DNA of 64,000 nt from Fischerella sp. JS2 (GTDB taxonomy: Bacteria; Cyanobacteriota; Cyanobacteriia; Cyanobacteriales; Nostocaceae), in NCBI RefSeq assembly GCF_032393985.1, contig NZ_CP135918.1, forward strand, positions 5,767,724 to 5,831,723, in the 5' to 3' direction. Of this stretch, positions 44,074-53,954 are shown piece by piece. The translations under genes were made by a program, and so were the position numbers. Position 1 is the first letter of the stretch. Every line of letters starts with the position of its first letter. The notes under the pieces were generated by a model, which made no database searches, had not been told where the DNA came from, and worked only from the letters and a program-made list of their open reading frames with translations.

Positions 44074-44538
44074 ATGTTACGTCCTACCTTAGGGGATTTT
44101 AGCAGTATTATCTGTTTTAAAGCAGCAATTACAGGTATGGAAGAAGCTTTGGGCGAAAAAGCAACTGCGATCGCTTTAACTGCGGCAGGTCGTTATCGTG
44201 GCAAAACCTTAGCTCAAGAATTAAACCTAGCAAACTCGTCAATGTCCTTAGAGGAACTGGCCGACAAACTCAATCATGTTTTGGGTAAAGATGGTACTTG
44301 TCTGTGTATAGTCGAGAAAATTTTCCAAGAAAATAATGAGGTAATCAAGGTAAATACATCAGAAACCTTATGTTCTGCGGGCGAACCCCAAGGTTCACAG
44401 CGTAAATGTACTTATACTCTTGGTGCTATTTGGGGTGTACTAGAACAAACTTTTAATCAACGCCTGCAAGGCAAGCATACCGAATCTGTATTGCGCGGTG
44501 GCAAATATGATGTATTTGAATTTACCAAATTGTCATAG
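44074..44538 (+). CDS. Conserved hypothetical protein in GTPase module
   Basis: A 154-residue protein starting MLRPTLGDFSSIICFKAAITGMEEALGEKATAIALTAAGR after AGGAGC. A C-terminal part with CTYTLGAIWGVLEQTF follows. It resembles conserved cyanobacterial proteins found beside Roadblock and GTPase genes, but I do not know its function. It is the last gene of the first PATAN-GTPase-Roadblock unit. I chose 44074 because the upstream extension is not protein-like. Confidence 0.6.
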   Translation: MLRPTLGDFSSIICFKAAITGMEEALGEKATAIALTAAGRYRGKTLAQELNLANSSMSLEELADKLNHVLGKDGTCLCIVEKIFQENNEVIKVNTSETLCSAGEPQGSQRKCTYTLGAIWGVLEQTFNQRLQGKHTESVLRGGKYDVFEFTKLS

Positions 44539-45227
44539 GTTAATTGTTTCGTTGTTAGTTGATATTGCTTACTAATAACTTCCCACTACTACCAAGTGAA
44601 AGCAAAATAATATTTCAGGGTGCATTATTCACATACCCTGCACTACCAGAAATCAATTTAATTTGTTGATATTTATTTTACAATGAACTTTATTAGAGGA
44701 AAAACGAACACAAATGCACACAGATAAGCACAGATATAGCAATCATATCTGATTTATAAAAATTGAGAAAGCCATATCCCTGACTTCTTGTAAACACCCT
44801 TAAGGTAGCTTCCCAGAGGGTAGAAGTCGGGGATATTTTTGTTCACGAATGATTTAGGAATACTATAGATTACTCAGTGGGCATCTGTGTTAATTAACCA
44901 AAATCAAACTGGACAATTCCCAAAAAACCTTATATTGCTTCTTCAATTCATATAAGACGTGAAATTATAAAAATCAATATATTAATCAAAAAATATAATA
45001 TTAAAGTAAATACTCTCAAATAAATTAAGAAAAATTTCTTAATTGTCAAAAAAATAAGCAAAAAACAGTAAGCTTTCGTTATAAATTCTATATAATACTC
45101 TTATAGTTGCGAGAGCTTCAGCAAAAATAAAATTTCCAAAAATATTAGGTATAAAACTCGCAGCAAGCACAAGCATAAATTCCGGGGTGCAAATTCGGAA
45201 AAATAGATTTTTAAAATACTTGAAATC
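44539..45227. other. Intergenic region with hairpin repeat and promoter
   Basis: About 690 bp without a gene. It has a long hairpin (GACTTCTT ... AGAAGTCGGGGATA, about 44780-44837) of a family also found at 25790. TATAAT at 45091-45096 is a likely -10 for the DUF4388 copy B gene. Confidence 0.5.
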
Positions 45228-46109
45228 ATGAGCCTACATAGTTCTCTGGCGGATTTTTCCTTGGCTGAGTTGTTTCAAATCATAGATCAAGGAAGAAGAT
45301 CGGGTTGTTTAATTGTCTGTAAATTGTCAGATGAGAATACTTCAGCAGCGAAATCCCGATACTACTTTATTTGGTTTCGGCAAGGACGTATAGTCGCTGC
45401 GGCAAATTGCTTGGATGGTCAGGGTTTAATCGGTAAAATTAGGCAGCGTAAATGGGTACAGCCACAAGTCATAGATAAATTTTATACTAATACAGAGACA
45501 GGAACACCCCTTGGTTTATGCCTAAAAACAGCAGGATTGTTGAATGCTAAGCAACTCAATTTATTATTTGCCAGTCAATTACAGCAAATTCGGGAGCTTT
45601 TTGAAATTCAAAAAGGTGTTTTCAAACTCGATAGCAAAGCACCTGTGCCAAGTAAAGAGATGACAGGATTAAGCGTTAGGGCAATAGAAGTTGCTTTGAT
45701 GGCTCTGCGAACGCTAAAAAATTGGAATGCTTTAGCTGATGCAGTTCCAAATACTAGTTCTGCTATGTGCAGCATTATTCAAAACAAACCGCATCTCCAC
45801 TTGAAACCTTTGGAATGGCAAATATGGGAATTTGCAAATGGCAGTATTTCCTTAAGTGCGATCGCTCATCAACTTAATCAACCACCAGCTTTAGTTCAGC
45901 AAGCAGCTTTCCGACTAATGATTGCTGGTTTAGTAGAAGAAGTTCCTTTATCGTCATCTATCCTAGAACTGAAAAATTATCCTCTAGATGTTAATGAGGT
46001 AAATTCCTCTAGTTTGGCAAAGACAAAATTCACACAGCCGGAAACGTTCAAGATAAATACCTCATTTTTACAAAACCTATGTGGATATCTAAAGAGCAAT
46101 ATTTCATAA
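45228..46109 (+). CDS. DUF4388/PATAN-domain protein, copy B
   Basis: A 293-residue paralogue of the genes at 41720 and 46537. It starts MSLHSSLADFSLAELFQIID and shares the FASQLQQIRELFEIQKGVFK block and the C-terminal helix-turn-helix-like segment. Unlike copies A and C it has no GTPase gene directly after it. It is a single-gene unit with its own TATAAT promoter at 45091. Confidence 0.8.
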   Translation: MSLHSSLADFSLAELFQIIDQGRRSGCLIVCKLSDENTSAAKSRYYFIWFRQGRIVAAANCLDGQGLIGKIRQRKWVQPQVIDKFYTNTETGTPLGLCLKTAGLLNAKQLNLLFASQLQQIRELFEIQKGVFKLDSKAPVPSKEMTGLSVRAIEVALMALRTLKNWNALADAVPNTSSAMCSIIQNKPHLHLKPLEWQIWEFANGSISLSAIAHQLNQPPALVQQAAFRLMIAGLVEEVPLSSSILELKNYPLDVNEVNSSSLAKTKFTQPETFKINTSFLQNLCGYLKSNIS

Positions 46110-46399
46110 AAATCATCTAAAACCTCAAGTTTACGATTAGCTTATTAGATATATATCTGAGTCAGTTTTAACTGATAACTTGTACTAGTCGCAGTAATCG
46201 AGAGACGAAGTCTGCAATTTAATGGACTTTAACTATGAGCCTTGCACTTCAGTTGATCGCGTACTCAGGGCTAGTTACAAGGTATGAAAAATCAAGCAAC
46301 AAACATCATAATGAATAAATAAATTGGTTAAAAAAATAAACAAAAATCCATAAATTAAAAAAAATAAGTAAAAATTCAGGATTTTAATAATAAACTGTA

Positions 46400-46405
46400 T
46401 ATAAT
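46400..46405 (+). promoter_or_regulatory. Likely -10 box of DUF4388 copy C
   Basis: TATAAT followed by ACTCATTAAT, the same surroundings as the box before copy B (TATAATACTC at 45091). The upstream region was duplicated with the gene. Confidence 0.5.
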
Positions 46406-46536
46406 ACTCATTAATTAATACGAAAGTTTAAGCATAAGTTTCACTATGAATTTATGTATAAAACTTGCAATAAGCATCGTCATAAATTACCAGGGTGTAA
46501 GTTTAGAAAAACAACTTTTTGAGAATACTTGAATAA

Positions 46537-47418
46537 ATGAGCATATCTAGTTCATTGACGGATTTTTCCTTGGCTGAATTGTTTCAAATCATAGACCAAG
46601 GAAGAAAGTCTGGCTGCTTAACTGTCTGTAAATTACTAGATAGTCATGGCGCAGGAGCAACATCCAAATATTATTTCATCTGGTTTCGACAAGGACGTTT
46701 AGTTGCTGCGGCAAATAGCTTAGATAATCAAGGTTTAATTAGTAAAATTAAACAACGTAAGTGGGTAAAGCCGCAAATTATAGATGGATATAATGCGATC
46801 GCATCAGCAAGAACACCCCTTGGTTTACAACTAAAAACAGCAGGAGTGCTAAATGGCGAGCAACTAAATTTGTTATTTGCCAGTCAGCTACAGCAAATTC
46901 GAGAGCTTTTTGAAATTCAAAAAGGTGTATTTAAACTAGATAGCAGAGCGCCGCAGCCAAGTAAAGAAATGACAGGGTTAAGTCTAGGGGCTACAGAAGT
47001 GGCGCTGATGGCTCTGAGAACTTTAAAAAACTGGGACGCCTTAGCTGATGCTTTGCCAGATGCTAGTTCGGCTCTACACAGTATTACTCAAACTAAACCA
47101 CTCCTTCACTTGCACGCTTTGGAGTGGCAGGTATGGGAATTTGCTAATGGTAGGGTTTCTTTGAGTGCGATCGCTCATCAACTCAACCAACCAGTTACTT
47201 TAATTCAGCAAGCAGCTTTGCGACTCAAGATTGCTGGTTTAGTAGAAGAAGTTCCTTTATCAACATCTACGCCAGAACTAAATGACTATCCTTTGGATGT
47301 TAACTGTGTAAATTCTTCTGCTCTAGGAAACAAAAAATTCATAGAACCAGAAATGCTCAAAATAGTTACTTCTTTTCTGGACAATCTGGTTGGGTATTTA
47401 AGGAGCAATATTTCATGA
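46537..47418 (+). CDS. DUF4388/PATAN-domain protein, copy C
   Basis: A 293-residue paralogue starting MSISSSLTDFSLAELFQIID. It shares LFASQLQQIRELFEIQKGVF with copies A and B. Its stop overlaps the start of GTPase copy C by 4 nt (ATGA), the same coupling as in the A unit. Copies B and C are closest to each other, so the likely history is a duplication of a PATAN-GTPase unit followed by a second duplication of the PATAN gene. Confidence 0.8.
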   Translation: MSISSSLTDFSLAELFQIIDQGRKSGCLTVCKLLDSHGAGATSKYYFIWFRQGRLVAAANSLDNQGLISKIKQRKWVKPQIIDGYNAIASARTPLGLQLKTAGVLNGEQLNLLFASQLQQIRELFEIQKGVFKLDSRAPQPSKEMTGLSLGATEVALMALRTLKNWDALADALPDASSALHSITQTKPLLHLHALEWQVWEFANGRVSLSAIAHQLNQPVTLIQQAALRLKIAGLVEEVPLSTSTPELNDYPLDVNCVNSSALGNKKFIEPEMLKIVTSFLDNLVGYLRSNIS

Positions 47419-47972
47419 ACACCATTCGCATTGTCGTCACGGGTAGCGTTGGTGCAGGTAAAACCAGCTTAATTCGCACAATTAGTGAGATTGAAGTGGT
47501 TGATACCGATAAAAGAACTACGGATGAAGCAGCACAAATAAAGGCAAACACTACGGTAGCGTTGGATTTTGGCCGTCTCACCTTTGCACCAAACCAAGCA
47601 ATGCACCTTTATGGCACACCAGGACAACTGCGATTTGACTTTATGTGGGACATCTTGATTAACAAAGCCCATGCGTATATTCTCTTAGTGAATGCTCACC
47701 GTCCTCAGGATTTCCGTCATGGTCGTCGGATTCTGAATTTTATGAAGCAACGGGTGCAGATTCCGATGTTGATTGGGCTGACACACACAGATTATGCAGA
47801 TGCTTGGGAGATGGAAGATGTGGCGATCGCTTTGGGACTTTTGCATGAAGCCAGTCGACCGCCTCTGATTGCTGTAAACCCTACCGAACAAGCCTCGGTT
47901 TTCCAGGCTTTGATTGTACTTGTTGAACAATTAGAAACAACAAACAACTATCAACAAACAACTATTAACTAA
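47415..47972 (+). CDS. Ras/MglA-like small GTPase, copy C
   Basis: A 185-residue paralogue of the GTPase at 42592. It has P-loop VTGSVGAGKTSLIRTIS, TTVALDFGRL, YGTPGQLRFDF and LTHTDYADAWEME. It is coupled to DUF4388 copy C by an ATGA overlap. The end converges on the minus-strand gene at 47965, with which it shares 8 bp. Confidence 0.85.
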   Translation: MNTIRIVVTGSVGAGKTSLIRTISEIEVVDTDKRTTDEAAQIKANTTVALDFGRLTFAPNQAMHLYGTPGQLRFDFMWDILINKAHAYILLVNAHRPQDFRHGRRILNFMKQRVQIPMLIGLTHTDYADAWEMEDVAIALGLLHEASRPPLIAVNPTEQASVFQALIVLVEQLETTNNYQQTTIN

Positions 47973-48375
47973 TCTCTGCCAAGGGTGCAGGCTGCCAAAC
48001 TTCTCCATACTTTTCCCGGAGAGTGTACCAAGCCTCTACTTGCCCCGGTTCATACTCACCCGGCTTACCCCACTGTAAAAATAGACTCAAAGCAGGTTCC
48101 TGTTTATCGTCTATAAATCGGATTGCATAAGTGGTGAAATTACCCCGTTTCGCTTCACCTGTTTCAAATTTCACTTGAGTAATTTTGTCCATATTTAAGT
48201 GAAATTCAAAACCTTCTGTATGCATATTTGCGTATTTACCCTTAGGTAACTCTGCATAGAACAACTTTTCGATTTTGCCCCGTGCTTCCAATACTGCGGC
48301 GCTGCTAGTGACAATTAAACGCAAAGTTCCCAAAGTTTCGCAAGCTTCCAAAAATTCTTTTAATGTATTTGTCAT
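47965..48375 (-). CDS. ChuX/HutX-like putative heme-binding protein
   Basis: A 136-residue protein (TNTLKEFLEACETLGTLRLIVTSSAAVLEARGKIEKLF, KYANMHTEGFEFHLNMDKI, SLFLQWGKPGEYEPGQVEAW). It resembles the one-domain heme-utilisation fold (ChuX/HutX). His51 in ANMHTEGFEFHL is a possible heme ligand. No heme transport genes are nearby. The family call rests on overall similarity of pattern and is moderate; otherwise it is a conserved cyanobacterial protein. Confidence 0.55.
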   Translation of the reverse strand: MTNTLKEFLEACETLGTLRLIVTSSAAVLEARGKIEKLFYAELPKGKYANMHTEGFEFHLNMDKITQVKFETGEAKRGNFTTYAIRFIDDKQEPALSLFLQWGKPGEYEPGQVEAWYTLREKYGEVWQPAPLAEIS

Positions 48376-48414
48376 TTGTCATTTGTCCTTTATTAATAGT
48401 TAGTAGTTAGTGGG

Positions 48415-48520
48415 TAGAGACACGATGTTCCTCGCGTCTGTACATTAGTTGTTAGTTGTTAGTTGTTAGTTGTTAGTATTTTTACTACTAACCATTAACC
48501 ACTAACCACTAACCAATAAC
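48415..48520. repeat. Dispersed palindrome and heptanucleotide repeats
   Basis: ACGATGTTCCTCGCGTCTGT (about 48422-48441) is a copy of the palindrome at 63935-63960. It is followed by TTAGTTG heptamers and by AACCACT / AACCATT heptamers. Confidence 0.7.
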
Positions 48521-48526
48521 CAATCA

Positions 48527-49480
48527 CTACTTTTCATACTGTTCGTATGCATTCACAATACGTTGAACTAGGGCATGGCGTACGACATCTTTTTGGCTAA
48601 ATTCACAAAAAGCGATTCCTTCCACATGCCTCAAAATCTTGATTGCCATTGTCAACCCAGATTCTTGATGCAATGGTAAATCAACTTGTGTAATGTCGCC
48701 TGTGACGACCATACGGGAGTTAAAACCCAAGCGAGTCAACACCATTTTCATCTGGGAAGTTGTAGTATTTTGGGCTTCATCCACAATCACAAAGGCATTA
48801 TTGAGTGTGCGCCCCCGCATGTAAGCTAAAGGAGCAACTTCAATCACACCTCTTTCCATCAATGATGGTACTTTTTCTGGATCGATAAATTCATTGATGG
48901 CATCGTAAAGTGGACGCAGATAAGGATTGACTTTTTGTTGCAAGTCTCCTGGCAAAAAACCAAGTTTTTCACCTGCTTCAACAGCAGGGCGAGTGAGAAT
49001 TAGCTTTTCATACTGGTTAGCCAGAAGTGCTTGTACTGCTACAACTACCGCCAGGAAGGTCTTACCCGTACCAGCAGGCCCGGTACAGAAAATCATGTCA
49101 TGCTTGTGTAGGGCTTGGATATATTGCTTTTGCCGAAAAGTTTTAGCGCGGACTTCTTCGCCTCGACGAGTTTTAGCCAGGACATCTTTTTGCAAATCTC
49201 GCAGTTCATCTTCTCTATGAGTGTCTAAAGCTTGACGAGCAGTGAGAATATCAGCACTAGAAACAATATTACCTTTGCTCCACAGATATTCGAGCGATCG
49301 CACTAATCGACAAGCCAAATCAACTTGTTTGTCTGTTCCAGAAATATGTAGTTCCTGTCCTCGCAGCACCAGCTTGGCCCCTGTTTGCTTAGACAGAGTT
49401 TTAAGATTTTCTTCTCCTTGTCCAGCTAGAGTGATTGCACTTGCAATATTCGGCAGTTCAATTGTTAAGGCATCTGCCAT
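48527..49480 (-). CDS. phoH: PhoH-family ATPase
   Basis: A 317-residue PhoH protein. A KH-like N-terminal part (LKTLSKQTGAKLVLRGQELHISG) precedes the P-loop ATPase with FCTGPAGTGKTFLAV (Walker A) and ILTRPAVEAGEKLGFLPGDL. The signatures FVIVDEAQNTT (Walker B) and VTGDITQVDLP complete the domain. PhoH proteins of this type are linked to RNA metabolism and ribosome maturation. The gene is near rpsU, rpsP and ffh. Confidence 0.92.
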   Translation of the reverse strand: MADALTIELPNIASAITLAGQGEENLKTLSKQTGAKLVLRGQELHISGTDKQVDLACRLVRSLEYLWSKGNIVSSADILTARQALDTHREDELRDLQKDVLAKTRRGEEVRAKTFRQKQYIQALHKHDMIFCTGPAGTGKTFLAVVVAVQALLANQYEKLILTRPAVEAGEKLGFLPGDLQQKVNPYLRPLYDAINEFIDPEKVPSLMERGVIEVAPLAYMRGRTLNNAFVIVDEAQNTTTSQMKMVLTRLGFNSRMVVTGDITQVDLPLHQESGLTMAIKILRHVEGIAFCEFSQKDVVRHALVQRIVNAYEQYEK

Positions 49481-49819
49481 AGTTTTTACTGTATTACCAA
49501 TAGCTTATATTTACAGAAATTACTGTTCTAATAAGTAACATGTCCGCTTAAACACTTATGTTATGCTTCGGTATCGGTAATGGGTAATGGGTAATTGATA
49601 ATTAAGAAAATGATGATTTTCCCAATGCTCAATACCTAACAGCGAAGCATAATTATAATATCGTAAGCAATTAGCCGCTCTCTGTGCCCTTTGCCTTGGC
49701 CGAAGGGTAGATTAAAAACATTTACTTTGTTCAATTTCTACTTTAAAGCTATTAATTTCCTAGTTTTGACTAACCTGCAATTTGCAATTTTTTGGTTATA
49801 AAGGGTTAAATAAAATCCT
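49481..49819. other. Intergenic region between rpsU and phoH
   Basis: About 340 bp with dispersed repeat fragments (GGTAATGGGTAATGGGTAAT near 49577) and no visible gene. Confidence 0.4.
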
Positions 49820-49860
49820 ATGAAAACCCACCCCTGTTTAGGGGTTTCTAGGGGTGGGAA
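49820..49860 (-). terminator. Terminator of rpsU
   Basis: A 9-bp stem with arms CCCACCCCT (49827-49835) and AGGGGTGGG (49850-49858). On the minus strand it is followed by TTTTC. It lies 115 bp beyond the rpsU stop. Confidence 0.65.
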
Positions 49861-49974
49861 AGTCAAGCATTTCACTTTATATGGGTTTGACTACAACAAC
49901 TGTTTGCAAACCTCTAATCCAGCTGTCAACTTTGTAGTTAATTGCTAACTACAGACTGCTAAAAGCTTTTAGTC

Positions 49975-50151
49975 TTAGTAGCGACTACCTTTACGTGCAG
50001 CCTCCTCTTTGCGCTTGCGGCGCAGACTAGGTTTTTCGTATCTTTCTCGGCGCTTGACTTCAGATAAAATTCCAGCTTTTTGAATTTTCTTTTTAAAGCG
50101 TCTTAGTGCCGAGTCAATCGACTCATTTTCACCCAAACGGACTTCAGCCAC
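49975..50151 (-). CDS. rpsU: 30S ribosomal protein S21
   Basis: A 58-residue S21: [40 protein letters not shown], then [17 protein letters not shown]. The length and basic composition are typical. It begins at GTG (50149-50151), and a near-perfect AAGGAGGTGA lies about 10 nt upstream and fixes this start. Gene order next to the KH protein and rpsP is not an operon with phoH, since a terminator separates them. Confidence 0.92.
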   Translation of the reverse strand: MAEVRLGENESIDSALRRFKKKIQKAGILSEVKRRERYEKPSLRRKRKEEAARKGSRY

Positions 50152-50213
50152 TCTCTGGTTTCACCTCCTTACAGAGATTATCTGAGTCACTTACTCCAGT
50201 TGTATGTTTAGAC

Positions 50214-50642
50214 CTAGTGGGAACGAGATTTAATCACAGGACGGCTTCCGTTAGCGCGTCTTTCTCTTGATTTCGGGGGCAATCGCTCTTCTCCCTCTTC
50301 TTCAAAAGCAGCGTTCTCTCGACTAACACCATTACTGCCATAGATATCTAAGTATACTGAGTGACCAGCAGCTTCAGCAGCAGCAGCAATGACTGTACGA
50401 ATCGCCTGGATGTTGCGTCCTCCCCGACCGAACACTTTACCTTTGTCTGTGCTTTCAAAAGCGATGCGAATCCAAGCTCGCTTACGGGTGTGATACATTT
50501 CACAATCGACGCTCAAAGACTCAGGAAATTCTAAAAACGGCTGCATTAAAAAACGTACTAACCCAACGTAGTCAGGACTTACTGTTGGGGATTTTGTGAC
50601 AAACTTAGGAAGCGGCTTTTGCACTGACCTGTTCAAAGACAT
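50214..50642 (-). CDS. KH-domain RNA-binding protein (KhpA-like)
   Basis: A 142-residue protein with the short KH domain of Khp[53 protein letters not shown] (GxxG in GRGGRN). An Arg/Glu-rich tail follows. The usual partner of rpsP, it overlaps the 3' end of that gene by 38 nt if it starts at MSLNRS. It acts as an RNA chaperone in the cytoplasm. Confidence 0.85.
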   Translation of the reverse strand: MSLNRSVQKPLPKFVTKSPTVSPDYVGLVRFLMQPFLEFPESLSVDCEMYHTRKRAWIRIAFESTDKGKVFGRGGRNIQAIRTVIAAAAEAAGHSVYLDIYGSNGVSRENAAFEEEGEERLPPKSRERRANGSRPVIKSRSH

Positions 50643-50865
50643 TGGCTTTCTGTAGGATGCGACGCACGGTGTCACTCGGTTGGGCACCTTGTTGTAGTCG
50701 CTTGACGATCCCGGGAACATCTAGTCGTACTTCATCGGTTCTGGGGTTGTAGTATCCCAGTTCTTCCAGGGGACGACCATCGCGGCGAGCAAGGCTGTTA
50801 ATAGCAATTATGCGATAGCTCGCTTCCCGCTTTTTACCGTATCGCTTCAAGCGCAATTTAATCAT
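50605..50865 (-). CDS. rpsP: 30S ribosomal protein S16
   Basis: An 86-residue S16: [58 protein letters not shown] canonical sequence and length. It lies downstream of ffh, with the KH gene following. Confidence 0.97.
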   Translation of the reverse strand: MIKLRLKRYGKKREASYRIIAINSLARRDGRPLEELGYYNPRTDEVRLDVPGIVKRLQQGAQPSDTVRRILQKANVFEQVSAKAAS

Positions 50866-50999
50866 GATTGAGGGACTATTCTCCTATTGTTAGCAACGAG
50901 TTGGCAGTCAGTTTGTGTTAGTTCTTCTTTTAAAGAAGATCATAACTTGCATACTAGAATGCTAATTTTAGCACTTGCACGGGCTTAACTGCTATTAGT

Positions 51000-51035
51000 C
51001 AATTGTCAATTGTCAATTGTCAATTGTTATTTGTC
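51000..51035. repeat. Tandem TCAATTG heptamer
   Basis: Four to five TCAATTG heptamers in a row between ffh and rpsP, another STRR. Confidence 0.75.
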
Positions 51036-51082
51036 AAAAGCCAATGGCTAAGAACTAATAACCAATGACCATTGATCCTTAA

Positions 51083-52543
51083 CTATAAAGTACCAAAGCC
51101 TTTCTTCTTTTTATCCTTCTTGGGCTTCTTTTTGCTACTAGCACCGCTACTATAACCCCGCCATCCGGGAGGAGTAGGACGATTGCCCCCAGCAGCTACA
51201 GGATTGCCCATACCGTCGCCAAACATTCCCGGCATACCAGGAAAGCTACCCTGGCCCATTTGCTGCATGAGAGAACGCATCTTTTGGAAGTCACTTACTA
51301 GCTTACTGACATCCGCTTCTTTGTAACCACTTCCGCCTGCAATCCGTCGTCGTCGACTAGGCGAACTAGCCAATAAATCTGGATTTTTGCGTTCTTCTTG
51401 GGTCATGGAATTGATCATTGCTTCGCAGCGCTTGAGCTGAGTTTCTCCTTGCTGCAACTGATCACTGCTCAGTTTATTCATCCCTGGAATTAGCTTCAGG
51501 ATGCCACCCAAGGAACCCATGTTTTTCAGCAAGCGTAGTTGCTTAAGAAAGTCGGTAAAGTCGAACTTGGCCGCGAGAATTTTTTCTTGCATTTTCTCGG
51601 CATCAGCCAAGTCAAACTCTTGTTGGGCTTTTTCCACCAAAGTGAGAACATCGCCCATGCCAAGAATTCGCGAAGCCATGCGATCGGGATAAAATGGTTG
51701 CAGAGCTTCGACTTTCTCACCAACACCAACAAACTTAATTGGCGCTCCTGAGATTCTGCGTACTGATAACGCTGCCCCTCCACGACTATCACCATCCAGC
51801 TTGGTGAGAATTGCACCAGTAATACCAATTTGTTCGTGAAAAGTACGAGTCAGATTAGCTGCTTCTTGACCAGTCATGGCGTCCACAACCAAGAGAGTTT
51901 CGTGGGGTTGGACGACTTCTTTGATCCGAGCTAGTTCTGCCATCATATCTGCGTCTATTTGCAGACGTCCGGCAGTATCAATAATTACAGTGTCAATGTT
52001 TTCGGCCCTGCCGCGCTCTACACCCAAACGAGCTATTTCTACAGGGTCAGCATCACTTCCCATTTCAAACACTGGTACGTCAATTTGTTTACCCAGTGTG
52101 ACCAGTTGCTCGATCGCTGCTGGACGATACACGTCTGTTGCTACCATCAAGCAAGTGCGATCAATTTTACGTAGGTGTAAAGCCAGCTTAGCAGTTGCAG
52201 TAGTTTTACCTGTTCCCTGCAACCCAGCCATTAGAACTATCGTGGGGGGATTTTGTGCTTGTTCTAGGGGTACATTTGTTTCCCCCATGACCTGAACCAA
52301 TTCATCGTAAACAATCTTGATGAACTGTTGGTCAGGACGCACGCCAGTAATAACCTCGGCTCCCTGCGCCTTAGCTTCAACTTCGCTAATAAATTCTTTA
52401 ACTACCTGGAGATTGACATCTGCCTCCAACAGGGCGCGGCGGACTTCCCGTAAAGCATCCTGAATATTAGATTGGGATATTTTGTCCTGTCCCCGCAGTT
52501 TTTTCCAAGCAGCTTCTAAACGGTCAGCAAGTGCATCAAACAT
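51083..52543 (-). CDS. ffh: Signal recognition particle protein Ffh
   Basis: A 486-residue SRP54 GTPase. The N domain (ALADRLEAAWKKLRGQDKIS) precedes the G domain with AGLQGTGKTTATAKLA, DTAGRLQIDADMM and TKLDGDSRGG. A methionine-rich M domain (KMRSLMQQMGQGSFPGMPGMF, about 410-450) and a Lys-rich end follow. It binds 4.5S RNA and signal peptides. The usual ffh-rpsP-KH order is kept. Confidence 0.97.
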   Translation of the reverse strand: MFDALADRLEAAWKKLRGQDKISQSNIQDALREVRRALLEADVNLQVVKEFISEVEAKAQGAEVITGVRPDQQFIKIVYDELVQVMGETNVPLEQAQNPPTIVLMAGLQGTGKTTATAKLALHLRKIDRTCLMVATDVYRPAAIEQLVTLGKQIDVPVFEMGSDADPVEIARLGVERGRAENIDTVIIDTAGRLQIDADMMAELARIKEVVQPHETLLVVDAMTGQEAANLTRTFHEQIGITGAILTKLDGDSRGGAALSVRRISGAPIKFVGVGEKVEALQPFYPDRMASRILGMGDVLTLVEKAQQEFDLADAEKMQEKILAAKFDFTDFLKQLRLLKNMGSLGGILKLIPGMNKLSSDQLQQGETQLKRCEAMINSMTQEERKNPDLLASSPSRRRRIAGGSGYKEADVSKLVSDFQKMRSLMQQMGQGSFPGMPGMFGDGMGNPVAAGGNRPTPPGWRGYSSGASSKKKPKKDKKKKGFGTL

Positions 52544-53939
52544 AGCAATTAAATTTGTTTACAGGTAGTTAGCTATATAACAGTTTTAGTTATCAGTAAA
52601 GAGCGCATCTTCGTATTTAGGTTTAAATTTTCCACCATCAGTCTGTTCACTGATAACTGTTCACTGTTCACTGGTTTATGGGCTTTTGCCTGAGACAGAC
52701 TTTAGCCAATTCTAAATCACAAGACTAGAAATTCTGGTAGATTTTTGAAGGTGCTATTTACCAGCTTAGTAGTTTTGCTCTCTAAGTGTTGCCATGAAAT
52801 ACGTATGTAATTGAATGTATATATAATGAATTTTACACTTAGATTATTTTTTACTTCAATATTTTTGAGAATAATCAAAACTGATTAAGTACAAAATAGT
52901 ATAAGTAAGCTCTTGTGTTGTCATATAATTATTAAAATTATTGTGTAATCTTAGATTATATCTCTTCCTTTGTCAGATGGAGCTAACTCTGATGTTTTTT
53001 ATTCTGGTCTCATCAATGAGTCTCAATTTAAATTGAGATGTAAATAAGCGTTTTCAATAAATAGCTATTTAGAGCTATTACTTTAGATAAGTTTTTAGAT
53101 ATCGAAATTTGAAGACAAAACAACAATTACTATATTGTAGTTTCTTTGAAAGACAGATACTGAGACAGCAAGAGCTAGATTAGCGTTATTTGGCATTAAA
53201 GTAATATAACTATATCTATATATAACAATTTAATCTTGAATTACTCTCAAGCTAGACCCCTACAGGCAATAGCCCACAACAAGGGAAGGAAAAATCGACC
53301 AAAGATAACACAGATGGCTCATGAGTTGGCTGTTAAGAATCCCCTATTTTTATTTTCGAAATAGCCTCTCATGAAAAAATTCCACTAACCTTGAGATGTA
53401 AATACCTCTTTCCTGTTCCCTATTCCCCGTTAAGAGTCCCCTATTTTCAAGTTCGACACTCATGTGATCAATCACACAGCGATCACATAAAAATCCTTTC
53501 CCAATCTCTATTCTTAAGACAGATGGCTTATGGGAAAAACTTTATAGTATCTTAATTTTAAGTACAAATTAGCCTACACAGGCTAAATCAAATACAAAAT
53601 TTTACCGACAAAAAATAATTTTTGCCTATTGACATCTGGAAAGTTTCAGATAAAAGTGTAAAAATTATTACTACTTATCATGGGTTAAATTCTATCAATT
53701 TATTCTTAATTCATTCTAGATTGCTAAGCTAGAAGGCATATTCTACTTAATTTTTGAATTAAGTAATAGATTTTATCAATGTTTTTACTCTTAACTTTTA
53801 ATTAGGAAACATAGCCTTGATTTTCTAAAATTACATTAGTTTTAGTATCAGAGGTTGTGAATTTTCTTATGAAAAAAAATATTTATATTTTCACTCATAG
53901 TTATCTTTGATATTACTTTTAGTTGATTTTCCGAAGAGA
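52544..53939. other. Long AT-rich intergenic region
   Basis: About 1.4 kb without a recognisable gene on either strand. It has a partial repeat (ACAGATGGCT near 53310 and 53519) and CTGTTCCCTATTCCCCGTT-type low-complexity sequence. I see no RNA gene I could support. Confidence 0.5.
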
Positions 53940-53954
53940 ATGGAGGATATTAGC

